Of a stretch of 64,000 bases of DNA, positions 18,076 to 27,165 are shown piece after piece. The notes under the pieces are model-generated. The model was given only the letters and a program-made list of their open reading frames with translations. It was not told where the DNA came from and searched no databases. The DNA is from Paenibacillus vietnamensis (lineage in GTDB: Bacteria > Bacillota > Bacilli > Paenibacillales > Paenibacillaceae), in assembly GCF_020169515.1 (NCBI RefSeq), contig NZ_JAHMHW010000016.1, forward strand, positions 1 through 64,000, written 5' to 3'. The position numbers and the translations under genes were made by a program. How positions within the stretch are numbered: the stretch's first letter is position 1; the number at the start of each line of letters is the position of its first letter.

Positions 18076-20130
18076 TCAGCTAAGTACGAGTACGCCAAAG
18101 CCCTCGAGCGATATGGCTCCGCTTAGCTTGGCGCCGGTGAGAAGATCGCTTTTCTCGCCTTCGACGGTAATGACGACAGGCTCCTCGCTGAAGTTGAGCA
18201 GGAAGTAAAGCGAGCCTTCATCATCCCGGCGGACGGCAAGCTCCACCTGCTCGGGCAGCTCGAGCAAACCCGCAGCCGGCGATTCCAAGCCAAGCCGCTT
18301 GATAATTTGCCCGGCCGAAGCCTCGTTGAACACGGCGCCGAAATACCACGCCTCGCCCGAGCCGACCTTGTTTCTGGTGACGGCCGGCTTGCCCGCGTAA
18401 TAGTCCGAAGCGTAGCGTGCGACGACTTCGACCGTATCGCGCTCCGGCAGAAGTACGTCATTAAACGAATCCGCCCTGGTTACCGCATCTTCTTCGCCTT
18501 CCCATTTCATCGAGGTGGCCGGGCGCGAGCCCTTCACCATCGTAAACTCCTCGACGGAAATGCCGGTCAGCTCCGCCGCCGCTCCCGGGAACGGACGCAT
18601 GTAGCAGTGTCCGCGCTCATCCTTATAGCCCGTCCGGCAGCCGAAGATGACAATGCCGCCGCCGCGGACGTATTGCTCCAGCAGCGATGCCGTTTCGTCG
18701 CGCATGATGGCCGGATGAGGGTAAACGAGAACCTTGTAACGCTCCAAATCGGAAAGCGTCGTTTCCGGGCGCATAAAGAGCGTGTCGCTCGGGATATGGC
18801 GGCGGGTCAGCGCTTTGAACCAGGCTTTTCCGCTCTGCCAGGAGAACGGCCCGTGCCAAACGTCGTATTCGCCGTCCCATTCGTTATCGTAATCGCGAAG
18901 CAAAGCGATGTCCGCGGCATAACGCGTGGAGGTGATCCAGCCGCCGGCCTGCGCAAGCTCCGCGCCAATCTGCCCGGCTTCGCGGACGCGGCGGTTCGGG
19001 CGGTTGTGATAATCGTTGATTCCGTGCCAGTAGATTTCCGTGCCTACAGTCGCTGTTCTCCAGCGGAAATAAAGAACCATGTTGGCTCCGTGGGCGATCG
19101 ACTGGTACGTCCAGAGCCGCATTTGTCCCGGCTTCGGCGACGGCATATCCATCCGGTTCACCCAGCCGCCCGGCCCTGACTGCTGCTCCATGATGCAGAA
19201 GGAAGGCGAGATCGAGCGGATCGCGCTGAGCGTCTGGCTCGAGCCCCGGTCCGCGAGGCGATTCTCTTCATTCGGGTCGTAATGAATCGTCGAGAACTGC
19301 GGATAAGAGTCATAGCTGAAAAAATCGAGCAAGTCGTCCGTCAGCCGGTGGCTGTCCAAATGGCCGAAGAGGCCGTTGGTCGTCAGCCAGTGATGGGGCA
19401 CGACCTCCCGCAAAATATCGGCCTGGATTTTGGCGTAGGCAATGGTGCTGTCGGAGATGAACCGCTTCTCGTCCAGCACCAGATGCGGGTTGAACTGCTT
19501 GTGGGCCGGCGTAGGGCGCGGCAAAAATACCTGCTCCCAATCGCTGTAGGTTTGGCTCCAGAAGACGGTGCCCCATGCTTCGTTCAGCTTGTCCAGCGTG
19601 CCGTATTTGTTCCTGCACCATTCGCGGAAGGCGTCATGGTCGGCCTGCGAATAAAACTCGCCGATCTCGCAGTTGAATTCATTGTCGATCTGCCAGCCGA
19701 TGACGGCCGGATGATCCTTGAAATGCTCGGCCAGCTTGCGGGTGATGATCGCGGACAGCTCGTGGTATTTTTTGCTGTTGTAATTGTAATGGCGGCGCAG
19801 CCCGTGGCGGAGCATGACGCCTTCCTGCGTCACGTTCAGCACCTCGGGATATTTGTGCGTCAGCCAGGCCGGCGGCGTAGCGGTCGGCGTTCCGATAATA
19901 ACCTTCAAGCCGTGCTTGTCGGCCAGCGCGAGCGCGCGGTCGAACAGGCCGAATTGAAATTCGCCTTCGACCGGCTCGAAGATCGACCACGCGAATTCGG
20001 CAACGCGTACGACCGAGAAGCCCAGCTCCTTCATGCGGCGGAAATCGTCGTCCCAAAGCTCCTCCGGCCAGTGCTCCGGATAATAACAGACGCCCAGTCT
20101 AAATTCGTCAAGCGCATCCTTATGCTTCAA
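18076..20130 (-). CDS. GH42 family beta-galactosidase
   Basis: 684 residues from TTG 20130, chosen because AAGGAGG lies 8 bases upstream and the next residues lead straight into the GH42 start FRLGVCYYPEHWPEELW. The frame stays open to 20247, but that extension is not family-like. Acid/base Glu151 (GWQIDNEFNCE) and nucleophile Glu315 (FCIMEQQSG) sit at the usual GH42 positions. A trimerisation domain lies at about 385-610 and a small C-terminal beta domain follows. There is no signal peptide: a cytoplasmic enzyme for short beta-galactosides. It is divergent from an AraC regulator 156 bp away, the likely controller. Confidence 0.95.
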   Translation of the reverse strand: MKHKDALDEFRLGVCYYPEHWPEELWDDDFRRMKELGFSVVRVAEFAWSIFEPVEGEFQFGLFDRALALADKHGLKVIIGTPTATPPAWLTHKYPEVLNVTQEGVMLRHGLRRHYNYNSKKYHELSAIITRKLAEHFKDHPAVIGWQIDNEFNCEIGEFYSQADHDAFREWCRNKYGTLDKLNEAWGTVFWSQTYSDWEQVFLPRPTPAHKQFNPHLVLDEKRFISDSTIAYAKIQADILREVVPHHWLTTNGLFGHLDSHRLTDDLLDFFSYDSYPQFSTIHYDPNEENRLADRGSSQTLSAIRSISPSFCIMEQQSGPGGWVNRMDMPSPKPGQMRLWTYQSIAHGANMVLYFRWRTATVGTEIYWHGINDYHNRPNRRVREAGQIGAELAQAGGWITSTRYAADIALLRDYDNEWDGEYDVWHGPFSWQSGKAWFKALTRRHIPSDTLFMRPETTLSDLERYKVLVYPHPAIMRDETASLLEQYVRGGGIVIFGCRTGYKDERGHCYMRPFPGAAAELTGISVEEFTMVKGSRPATSMKWEGEEDAVTRADSFNDVLLPERDTVEVVARYASDYYAGKPAVTRNKVGSGEAWYFGAVFNEASAGQIIKRLGLESPAAGLLELPEQVELAVRRDDEGSLYFLLNFSEEPVVITVEGEKSDLLTGAKLSGAISLEGFGVLVLS

Positions 20131-20286
20131 TGTGTGCTCCTCCTTAGCGGGAAAAGTTAAAATAAAAAGATATTGCGACATAGAACAGCCTTTTTTTATT
20201 CTAAATTCGGCAACACGGGAGGTAAATCGCAAAATCCTGCTATTCATGCTACAATATTGCGGACTTGGTTCGGGAGGATCATGAAG

Positions 20287-21141
20287 ATGCTAAGCTATTA
20301 TATTGTACCGAAATCTTCCTTTTCTCATTACGTCTGTTATCCCGATATCATCGGGCGATTCAACGAGTTTCCGCAGCATGCCGAGCGGAGGGAACGGGGA
20401 CAGATGAAGCAGTATAACCTTCATCTTATTTTTGAAGGAAGCGGGTACGTGGTGAACGGAAGCGGGGGAGAGAAGCTGCAGCTGAAGGCGGGGGACGGTT
20501 TTCTGTTCGCCAAGGACGCCTTTCAGCAGTACGGCTCGAGCAGCCACGATCCATGGGATGTCCGCTGGATCCATTTCGATACGCATATGGCGCTGCCGAT
20601 GCTGCGGGAGGCCGACGATTTCGGGTGCTGGCTGTTCACATTCTCGAACCGGGACAGGTTCCGGAGTTTGACGGAGGAGATGTACGAGCTTTGCAATCCG
20701 TTCGAGACAAGCAACGAGCCGAGGATATCTGCATTGCTATATGAGATATTAATGGAGCTGGCGCAGCATTCGGAGCGGCTGGAAGGTGCTTTGGCGCTGG
20801 AGAAGCAAAATGCAATCCGGCTCGCGGCGGACCAGATCCGTTACCGCTGCGAGGAGCCGTGGAGCCTGGAGAGGATGGCTGAGCTGGCGGGCTACAGCAG
20901 CTACCATTTCCTGCGGCTGTTCCGGCAGGTTATGGCCAAAACGCCGAATCGTTATGTCACGGAATGCCGGATCGATGCAGCCAAGCTGCTGTTGTCGACA
21001 ACGAGCTTATCCGTGACGGAGATTGCGGCCCGCTGCGGGTTTGCGCAGGCGAGTTATTTTATTAAAGTGTTCCGCGCATCGGAGAAGGTGTCTCCAAAGA
21101 TGTACAGGGCCATTTACGGCCAAGGCGCCGCAGCGGATTAA
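20287..21141 (+). CDS. AraC family transcriptional regulator
   Basis: 284 residues from ATG 20287, which has GGGAGG 9 bases upstream; the in-frame ATG at 20281 is too close to that site. An N-terminal cupin-like sugar-sensing domain (LHLIFEGSGYVV, KAGDGFLFAKDAFQQY) is followed by two helix-turn-helix motifs at about 185-280 (LERMAELAGYSSYHFLRLFRQ; VTEIAARCGFAQASYFIKVFR). It is divergent from the GH42 gene and probably activates it in response to a galactoside. Confidence 0.92.
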   Translation: MLSYYIVPKSSFSHYVCYPDIIGRFNEFPQHAERRERGQMKQYNLHLIFEGSGYVVNGSGGEKLQLKAGDGFLFAKDAFQQYGSSSHDPWDVRWIHFDTHMALPMLREADDFGCWLFTFSNRDRFRSLTEEMYELCNPFETSNEPRISALLYEILMELAQHSERLEGALALEKQNAIRLAADQIRYRCEEPWSLERMAELAGYSSYHFLRLFRQVMAKTPNRYVTECRIDAAKLLLSTTSLSVTEIAARCGFAQASYFIKVFRASEKVSPKMYRAIYGQGAAAD

Positions 21142-21265
21142 GAGGCGGCCGAACCGGAAGGGGCAGACAAAATCGGCTGTGCTTGATATGATAGGTTACG
21201 TTATGCGGCTTTTGGCATACCACTTAAATTTTTAGCTTTCATAGATGAAGAGGAGCATTCGGACG

Positions 21266-22219
21266 ATGTGGTTAACCTATTCGATACTTGCCGCCTTCGC
21301 TTTCGGACTGCGGGGCATTCTCTATCACTGGACCAGCCAGAAGCCGGTCAACCGTAACCTGCTCTTGTGCGGCACCTTCAGCATGGGGGCTCTCATTAGC
21401 GGCTTGTGCGCGCTTGCGCTTTCCTCCCATTGGTCGGCCGCCACGCTGATCGGCATCCAGATGGGGCTGTTCTCGTTCGGTGCGAATGCCAGTATGTTCA
21501 AGGGCTTTGCGGTAGGCAAAGCATCGATCGTCGCGATCTTGACGGCGCTGCCTTCGGTGGTGGTCGTTATTGTCGCATTCGGGCTGTGGAACGAAAAATT
21601 GCACGCGATGCAGCTGGTCGCTTTTCTTATTATTGTAGGAGGCGCGCTGCTTGTCCGCCTGTCCAACGACATTTCGCTCCGCAATCTGCAGGGCGCGCAG
21701 TGGGGCCTGATTGCCATGCTGCTGTTCGCCGCCAACGATTTGTCGGGCAAATGGTCGACGATCATGAAGGCGGACCTGTTTCCGACGATGTTCTTCATGT
21801 TCGTGACGGGAGCCTCCTGTTTCTGCATTTGGTGGCTGCGGGATTTGAGAAAGCTGAGCGCGGAACGAGGCTTAGCCGCTCTATCGACTGCGGGAGCCTC
21901 CGGAGGCACGGCTCGCATAGCGTCGTCGCAAATGCCGCACCGGTCGCCAGCCGATCAGCCGCCTGCGGCCTGGAGCGCCAAACGGAACTTTCTCGTCGGC
22001 ATGGCCATCGGGACGACAAACGCGGTAGGCATGATGCTGATCGTAACCGCATTCGATCTCGGCAAGGCGGGTCTCGTCTCCGCCGTTACGGCGCTGAACG
22101 TGCTGATCGTGCTGCTCTATACGCGGTTCGTCGTCAAGGAAAAGTTCAAGAAAATCGAGATCGCGGGGATTTCGCTTGCTTTTGCCGGCATTCTGCTGAT
22201 GCGGTTGTTCGGCGCATAG
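21266..22219 (+). CDS. EamA/DMT family transporter
   Basis: 317 residues from ATG 21266, preceded by GAGGAG at 9 bases; the earlier ATG at 21245 would put this site inside the gene. About ten membrane helices form two EamA halves. A polar loop of about 45 residues (around 195-240, rich in Ser, Ala, Pro, Arg) separates the halves and is longer than usual. The substrate cannot be inferred. It is about 125 bp after the AraC gene and may be transcribed alone. Confidence 0.85.
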   Translation: MWLTYSILAAFAFGLRGILYHWTSQKPVNRNLLLCGTFSMGALISGLCALALSSHWSAATLIGIQMGLFSFGANASMFKGFAVGKASIVAILTALPSVVVVIVAFGLWNEKLHAMQLVAFLIIVGGALLVRLSNDISLRNLQGAQWGLIAMLLFAANDLSGKWSTIMKADLFPTMFFMFVTGASCFCIWWLRDLRKLSAERGLAALSTAGASGGTARIASSQMPHRSPADQPPAAWSAKRNFLVGMAIGTTNAVGMMLIVTAFDLGKAGLVSAVTALNVLIVLLYTRFVVKEKFKKIEIAGISLAFAGILLMRLFGA

Positions 22220-22231
22220 ATGTATGTGGCG

Positions 22232-22420
22232 GCAACGGACATATATGCAGCTTAGAGTGATATAGGAGCAAACGCAGGCAACTAACGGACAGGAGAGCAG
22301 CTTAGTCCGCTTTGGAGCATAGTTTTCTTTTCATGACTTGCTGTAAAGCCCTAATTTGACCGTTATAACGGAAAACTAGTACACGATGCCGTCTAAACGT
22401 CTTTTTTGTCCAACAGAAAA
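22232..22420 (+). repeat. dispersed intergenic repeat, diverged copy C
   Basis: It shares with copies A and B the blocks AACGGACA, TTAGAGTGA, CTAACGGACAGGAGAG, GCTTAG and TGTCC near the end, in the same order, with much divergence between them. It occupies the first part of the 528-bp gap 22220-22747. Confidence 0.6.
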
Positions 22421-22422
22421 AT

Positions 22423-22480
22423 AGACACCGCGCGCCTCCGCCTTCAGATTAGAGACACCGCGCACCTCCGCCTTCAGATA
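22423..22480 (+). repeat. tandem duplication of about 28 bp
   Basis: AGACACCGCGCGCCTCCGCC followed by TTCAGAT occurs at 22423-22449. It recurs at 22453-22479 with a single change (GCAC for GCGC). The period is 30 bp. Confidence 0.85.
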
Positions 22481-22540
22481 AAGCATGACTGTGCCTCCCG
22501 TGCCTCCTTCGGGATGTCAAATAAGTCATGTTTTTTTTAT

Positions 22541-22557
22541 GGAATAATAGTTATTCC
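22541..22557. promoter_or_regulatory. inverted repeat, possible operator
   Basis: GGAATAATAGTTATTCC has perfect 7-bp arms with a 3-base spacer, just after a run of eight T. It lies about 190 bp upstream of the oxidoreductase operon. It could be a regulator site; I cannot name the protein. Confidence 0.4.
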
Positions 22558-22747
22558 GTTCATGAAAGCGTGTGCATGACGGAGCGGATATCAAATACAT
22601 CCAGTTTTTATTCGGGATTCTCCATTGAGTTGCGCCTGCCCGTACGCGATAATAAGAGTAAGCAAGTCAATATTTCATCGCAAAACGGGCTTACCGTCAG
22701 AGGGCGGCGAGAGCACCGTTTGCGCTTGGACAGAGAGGAAGATTTTT

Positions 22748-23860
22748 ATTCGCAGAATTAAGATCGGAATCATCGGAGCGGGCGTCATCAGCGGTATTTA
22801 TTTGAAAAATTGTACGGGCATGTTCGATCACATTGTGGAGGTCAAGGCGATTGCAGATCTGGTGCCCGAGCTTGCGCGCAAGCGGGCGGAGGAATTTAAC
22901 GTTCCGCATGCTTACACGGTGGACGAGCTGCTGGCGGATCCGGAAATCGAGATCGTACTGAATTTGACCGCACCGGCGGCGCATGCGCCGCTCAACTTGA
23001 AAGCGCTTCATGCAGGCAAGCATGTGTATACGGAAAAGCCGTTCGCACTCACCCGCGAGGATGCGGATGAGGTGCTCGCCTTGGCGGAGCAGAAGGGGCT
23101 GCTGGTAGGCTGCGCTCCGGATACGTTTCTTGGCGCCGGCATTCAGACCTGCATCAAGCTGATCGACGACGGCTGGATCGGGAAGCCTTACGCCGCGAAC
23201 GGGACGATCATCATGGGCAACGCCTCGGGCGGCATGCACCCGAACTTCCGGAACTTCCTGAAGCTTGGCGGAGATCCGCTGATGGACATGGGGCCGTATT
23301 ACCTGACCGCGCTCATCGCGCTGCTTGGCCCGGTGCGCCGCGTCACAGGCTCCGCGCAGCAGCTGAACAAGGAACTGACGATCCTTAATCCGAAGTCGCC
23401 TGCCTTCGGGCAGACGGTGCCGGTGGAGGCACCGACGAACGTGACGGCCGTGCTGGATTTCGCAAACGGCGCCGTCGCCAGCCTCCAGGCGGCGAAGGAA
23501 AGCTTCGGATACGCGCCGCGCCTTGAAATATTCGGAACGGAGGGCAATCTGACGGTGCCGGATCCGAATTTTTTTGGCGGCAGCATCTTCATCAAATTCG
23601 CGAACGGCGAGGCGAAGGAAATGCCGCATTCGCATCCCTTCGCCGAGGAAGGACGCGGCATGGGCGTCGCCGACATGGCCTATGCGATCCTGTCCGGACG
23701 GGCAAACCGCGCAAGCGGCCGCCTGGCGCGCCACGTGCTCGATATTTCGCTCGGCATTTTCGAAGCGTCGGCTGCGGACAGGCATATTTATCTCGAATCC
23801 GCGGTCGAACGTCCGCAGCCGCTTCCGCTCGGGCTCAAATATAACAGGCTGGACGCCTAG
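22748..23860 (+). CDS. Gfo/Idh/MocA family oxidoreductase
   Basis: About 370 residues. A Rossmann start (IKIGIIGAGVISGIY), the EKP motif (VYTEKPFALT) and the C-terminal substrate domain with GGDPLMDMGPYYL are all present. No ATG, GTG or TTG lies near the conserved start. The only usable signal is GAGAGGA (22733-22739) ahead of ATT 22748, which I give as start. The frame also opens at TTG 22625, but that adds about 40 residues unlike the family and has no RBS. It heads a four-gene operon (gaps 24, 18 and 15 bp) and probably oxidises a sugar ring hydroxyl, as many partners of TIM-barrel isomerases do. Confidence 0.85.
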   Translation: MRRIKIGIIGAGVISGIYLKNCTGMFDHIVEVKAIADLVPELARKRAEEFNVPHAYTVDELLADPEIEIVLNLTAPAAHAPLNLKALHAGKHVYTEKPFALTREDADEVLALAEQKGLLVGCAPDTFLGAGIQTCIKLIDDGWIGKPYAANGTIIMGNASGGMHPNFRNFLKLGGDPLMDMGPYYLTALIALLGPVRRVTGSAQQLNKELTILNPKSPAFGQTVPVEAPTNVTAVLDFANGAVASLQAAKESFGYAPRLEIFGTEGNLTVPDPNFFGGSIFIKFANGEAKEMPHSHPFAEEGRGMGVADMAYAILSGRANRASGRLARHVLDISLGIFEASAADRHIYLESAVERPQPLPLGLKYNRLDA

Positions 23861-23884
23861 CAGAAAGGATCGGTGAAGCCATAG

Positions 23885-24649
23885 ATGAAGACATTTCCGA
23901 TTGCCGTGCAGCCGTATACGATTCGGGAGGCGCTGTCGCAGGATTATGAGGGCGCGCTGGAGAGAGTGGCCGCGATCGGCTACAGAGGCATAGAGCTTGG
24001 GCGTCCGCCGCAAGGCATAACGATCGCTCGCCAAAAGGAGCTGCTTGACCGGCTGGGGCTTACGGTCATCGGCACGCATGTCGGCTTCGATACGTTCGAC
24101 TTTGATCCGGATGCGATTGCAGCATATTTGGACGGAGTGGGCGGCGGCCGGTATGCCGCTATCTCGCTGCGCTTCTCCTCGCGCGAGGACGTCTTGCAAA
24201 AGGCGGAGAAAATGAACAAAGCTGGCGCCGCTTTCAAGGAGCGCGGCATCACGTTTCTTTATCACAATCACGATTGGGAGTTCGAGAAGTTCGGCGGCGA
24301 ATATGCGCTTGATATTTTGCTGCGCGAAACCGATCCGGCGCTGGTTCAGACGGAGCTCGACACCTACTGGATCAAGAAGGGCGGCGAGGATCCGGCAGCC
24401 TACCTGCGCAAGCTGAAAGGCCGCGCTCCGCTTCTTCATATTAAGGATGTGGAGAAGGGAGAAGAGCAATTTTTCGCCGAAATCGGGGAGGGTGTGCTCG
24501 ACTTTAAGGAAATTGCAGGCGCCGCGGAGGAAATCGGAGTGCAGTGGCTTGTCGTAGAGCAGGACCGGTGCCGGCGCGATCCGTTCGAAAGCTTGCGCAT
24601 CAGCTTCGAAAATTTGAAGAAGCTGGGCATCATGCAGCTTCAGCCATAA
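23885..24649 (+). CDS. sugar phosphate isomerase/epimerase (xylose isomerase-like TIM barrel)
   Basis: 254 residues of the AP_endonuc_2 fold. Metal ligands are visible in FLYHNHDWEF, LVQTELDTYWIKKGG and LLHIKDVEKG, with a final acidic residue in WLVVEQDR. The family covers isomerases, epimerases and keto-sugar lyases or hydrolases. Placed between Gfo/Idh dehydrogenases, it may act on a 3-keto-sugar, but that is inference. The RBS before ATG 23885 is weak, so translation may depend on the upstream gene. Confidence 0.88.
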   Translation: MKTFPIAVQPYTIREALSQDYEGALERVAAIGYRGIELGRPPQGITIARQKELLDRLGLTVIGTHVGFDTFDFDPDAIAAYLDGVGGGRYAAISLRFSSREDVLQKAEKMNKAGAAFKERGITFLYHNHDWEFEKFGGEYALDILLRETDPALVQTELDTYWIKKGGEDPAAYLRKLKGRAPLLHIKDVEKGEEQFFAEIGEGVLDFKEIAGAAEEIGVQWLVVEQDRCRRDPFESLRISFENLKKLGIMQLQP

Positions 24650-24667
24650 AAAAGGAGGCCGGTATCC

Positions 24668-25564
24668 GTGAATGTGAACGATCATTTGCCATTGATCCAT
24701 TTTGCAGGCGATGTTGTCAAAAAAGCCGGAACCGGCCTCGGACCGCGCCTCATCGAAGATTACGAGCTGCTGTTATTTCCGGACGGCACGGACAGCGTCT
24801 ACCGGGTTGGAGATAAAGCTTTTGCGCTGACCGAGCCCAGCTTTATCGTGACCCGGCCCGGGGAGCTGCACAGCTACGAATATGACCGCCATCAGCCTTC
24901 GCGTCATTTGTTTATTCATTTCGGCTTTGAGCGCAATCCTTCCTCGCTGCCCGATCTGGATATTATGAAGCCGGGCGGGCCTTCTTGCATAACCGGCGGC
25001 GGCGAGCTGCTGGTCGGCATGATGAAGCAGATTCTGTTCCTCGCCTATTCCAAGCCGGAGCGCATGCAGCAGCGATGCGGCATGCTTCTGCTTACGCTGC
25101 TGCACGAAATCGACGGCATCGTGACCGACAATCCGATAGCGGCACGAATGGCGCGGATTCCGCCGCAGCTGGTCAGAGCGCTTGAGTATATGGACAAGCA
25201 CCTGTCGGAGCCTCTGTCGGTGGAGGCGCTGGCGCAGAGGTCGGGCTGGACGCATGAGCATTTTTCCCGTTCGTTTGTGAAGCATCTCGGACGGACGCCG
25301 CGCGAAGCTTTGATTCACAAGCGAATCGAGCGTGCTTGCCAGCTGCTGCTCTTTGAAGAGCGGAGCGTGAAGGAGGCGGCTTATGCGGTGGGCTTTGCGG
25401 ACGAAAATTATTTTTCCCGGGTGTTCAAGTCGGTCAAGGGCATTACGGCAAGCGAGTATCGGAAAAAACACTCTAACCCGATCTACAAGGATCTGGTGCC
25501 GGTTAGCGACGGAGATTCGCTGTATCCGCCTAACCGGATTCTCTATAATATTCAAGCGGATTGA
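24668..25564 (+). CDS. AraC family transcriptional regulator
   Basis: 298 residues from GTG 24668, with AAAGGAGG at 9 bases. An N-terminal cupin-like domain (TRPGELHSYEYDRHQPSRHLFIHF) is followed by helix-turn-helix motifs at about 185-275 (VEALAQRSGWTHEHFSRSFVKH; VKEAAYAVGFADENYFSRVFK). It is embedded inside the operon rather than divergent, which suggests autoregulation with the flanking oxidoreductases. Confidence 0.92.
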   Translation: MNVNDHLPLIHFAGDVVKKAGTGLGPRLIEDYELLLFPDGTDSVYRVGDKAFALTEPSFIVTRPGELHSYEYDRHQPSRHLFIHFGFERNPSSLPDLDIMKPGGPSCITGGGELLVGMMKQILFLAYSKPERMQQRCGMLLLTLLHEIDGIVTDNPIAARMARIPPQLVRALEYMDKHLSEPLSVEALAQRSGWTHEHFSRSFVKHLGRTPREALIHKRIERACQLLLFEERSVKEAAYAVGFADENYFSRVFKSVKGITASEYRKKHSNPIYKDLVPVSDGDSLYPPNRILYNIQAD

Positions 25565-25579
25565 CAGGGGGAGTTCAAG

Positions 25580-26635
25580 ATGGAGAAAACGCTTGGCGTC
25601 GGGCTGATCGGTTACGGCTATGCCGGCAGGACCTTTCATGCGCCTGTTATCGCTTCGGTGCCGGGGCTTCGGCTTGCGGCCGTCGTGCAGCGGAGCGGGG
25701 ATTCCGTATTGGAAAAATACCCGTCGGCGCGGATTTACCGGGACACGGAGGCGCTGTATGCCGATCCGTCCATCGGGCTGGTCGTTGTGACGACGCCGAG
25801 CACGGATCATTATTCCTTCGCCAAGGCTGCGCTGCTGGCAGGCAAACACGTTGTCGTCGAGAAGCCGTTTACGGCGGCGGCCGCCGAGGCGGACGAGCTG
25901 ATTGCGCTGGCCCGCGGCAGGGGGCTGGTGCTCAGCGTGTTTCATAACCGCCGCTGGGACGGCGATTTCCTTACCGTTAAGCAGCTGGTGAGTCAAGGCG
26001 TGCTCGGCCGGCTAACGGATGCGGAATTCCGCTGGGAGCGGTTTAGCCCTGTCGCTGACCCGGGGCGCTGGCGCAATGCGGGAGGTCCGGGCAGCGGCGT
26101 GTTTTACGATCTGGGCATTCACTTCCTCGACCAGGCGCTGTCGCTGTTCGGTACGCCCCGAACCATCAGCGCGGATATCCGGACGGTCCGGGAAGGAGCT
26201 TTGTCGGACGATGCGTTCGACGTTACGCTGGGCTACGGGAACGGCCTGCGGGTTGCGCTCCGCTCGATGCTGCTGGCCAGGCAGCCGGGGCCGCGCTATA
26301 CGCTGCACGGCACGGGCGGCTCGTTCGTGAAATTCGGCGAGGATCCTCAGGAAAACGCGCTCAAAGCCGGCCAACTACCGGGAACGCCCGGCTGGGGCGC
26401 GGAGCCGGAGAGCGGCTGGGGCACGCTGGAGACGGAGGCGGGCGGCTTGCGCTTCAGCGGCAAGGTTCGGACGCTGCCGGGTAATTACCAGGAGTATTAC
26501 CGGAATGTGGCCGGAGCGATTGCCGGCACGGCGGAGCTGGCGGTGAAGCCCGAGGAAGCGCGCATCGCGGTGCGGCTCGTCGAGCTCGGCTTGCAGAGCG
26601 CCCGCGAGGGGCGGACGCTGGAGGTAGCGCCGTAG
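25580..26635 (+). CDS. Gfo/Idh/MocA family oxidoreductase
   Basis: 351 residues with a complete Rossmann start (VGLIGYGYAGRTFHAPVI), EKP motif (VVVEKPFTAAA) and the substrate motif GSGVFYDLGIHFLDQAL. This resembles the YvaA/scyllo-inositol dehydrogenase branch. The RBS GGGGGAG lies close upstream and the gap to the AraC gene is 15 bp. Its stop codon TAG is also the first three bases of a tandem repeat array. Confidence 0.9.
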   Translation: MEKTLGVGLIGYGYAGRTFHAPVIASVPGLRLAAVVQRSGDSVLEKYPSARIYRDTEALYADPSIGLVVVTTPSTDHYSFAKAALLAGKHVVVEKPFTAAAAEADELIALARGRGLVLSVFHNRRWDGDFLTVKQLVSQGVLGRLTDAEFRWERFSPVADPGRWRNAGGPGSGVFYDLGIHFLDQALSLFGTPRTISADIRTVREGALSDDAFDVTLGYGNGLRVALRSMLLARQPGPRYTLHGTGGSFVKFGEDPQENALKAGQLPGTPGWGAEPESGWGTLETEAGGLRFSGKVRTLPGNYQEYYRNVAGAIAGTAELAVKPEEARIAVRLVELGLQSAREGRTLEVAP

Positions 26636-26785
26636 TGCGGTGCAGCGCGGGGCAGTCTTGCCATAGTGAGGTGCAGCGGCGCAGGTCTCGCCATAGTGAG
26701 GTGCAGCGGCGCAGGTCTCGCCATAGTGCGATGCAGCGCTGGGCAGGTCTTGCCATAGTAAGGTGCATCGGCGCAGGTCTCGCAT
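26633..26785 (+). repeat. tandem array of five 30-32 bp units
   Basis: Units start at 26633, 26664, 26694, 26724 and 26756. The second and third are identical: TAGTGAGGTGCAGCGGCGCA then GGTCTCGCCA. The others differ at a few positions or by one or two extra bases. The array begins at the stop codon of the preceding gene. There is no spacer diversity, so it is not CRISPR. Confidence 0.92.
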
Positions 26786-26971
26786 TGGTTCGTGGACATG
26801 GCCTGAAGAACGGGTTTGTATTGCGGAGATGAGTTGTAACGGCATAGTAAGTGCTGTGGTGCGGGCTTCGGTATGCCGGTATGTCCAATGAGTACACCGG
26901 GTGTCGTGTGCTGCGATCAGCAGCTGTATTTGATGCTGTTATTTTGCACGAAGTATTCTCATTCAGGAAAA

Positions 26972-27104
26972 TAACTGTGTTTTATGCAGGTAATCCAATG
27001 GTTTTTCCAAAAATGTCAGCCGGGTCGGGATATAGATACACGAAATACAGTTAATTTAGTTTCATGAGTTAAAGGGCTGAAATTAGTTGTATCAAATACA
27101 GTTA
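26972..27104. repeat. three copies of an 11-bp element in the 26.8-27.2 kb gap
   Basis: AAATACAGTTA occurs at 27043-27053 and 27094-27104, and an inverted copy with one change (TAACTGTGTTT) at 26972-26982. The gap 26636-27250 holds this, two tandem arrays and a CCTCC-AAAAT-GGAGG hairpin near 27130. No gene there can be supported. Confidence 0.6.
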
Positions 27105-27165
27105 CTTCCATATCGCCCTCATTTCCGCCTCCCAAAATGGAGGTGTAACGGGGCAAGGAGCAGAC

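Noticed and set aside
19282..20160. 292-codon open frame on the plus strand opposite the GH42 gene
   Set aside because: The GH42 frame has both catalytic glutamates and an AAGGAGG site. The opposite frame shows no family features.
22697..24700. 667-codon open frame on the minus strand
   Set aside because: It lies opposite the oxidoreductase and isomerase genes, which have clear family motifs. The antisense frame is rich in Arg, His and Leu without recognisable domains, a by-product of GC-rich codon use.
26633..26785. Possible CRISPR array
   Set aside because: The units are contiguous without unique spacers and no cas genes are present. It is a simple tandem repeat.
26454..26897. Repetitive minus-strand peptide with a ten-residue period
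   Set aside because: The period only reflects the 30-bp DNA repeat. There is no ribosome binding site, and the frame runs antisense into the oxidoreductase gene.
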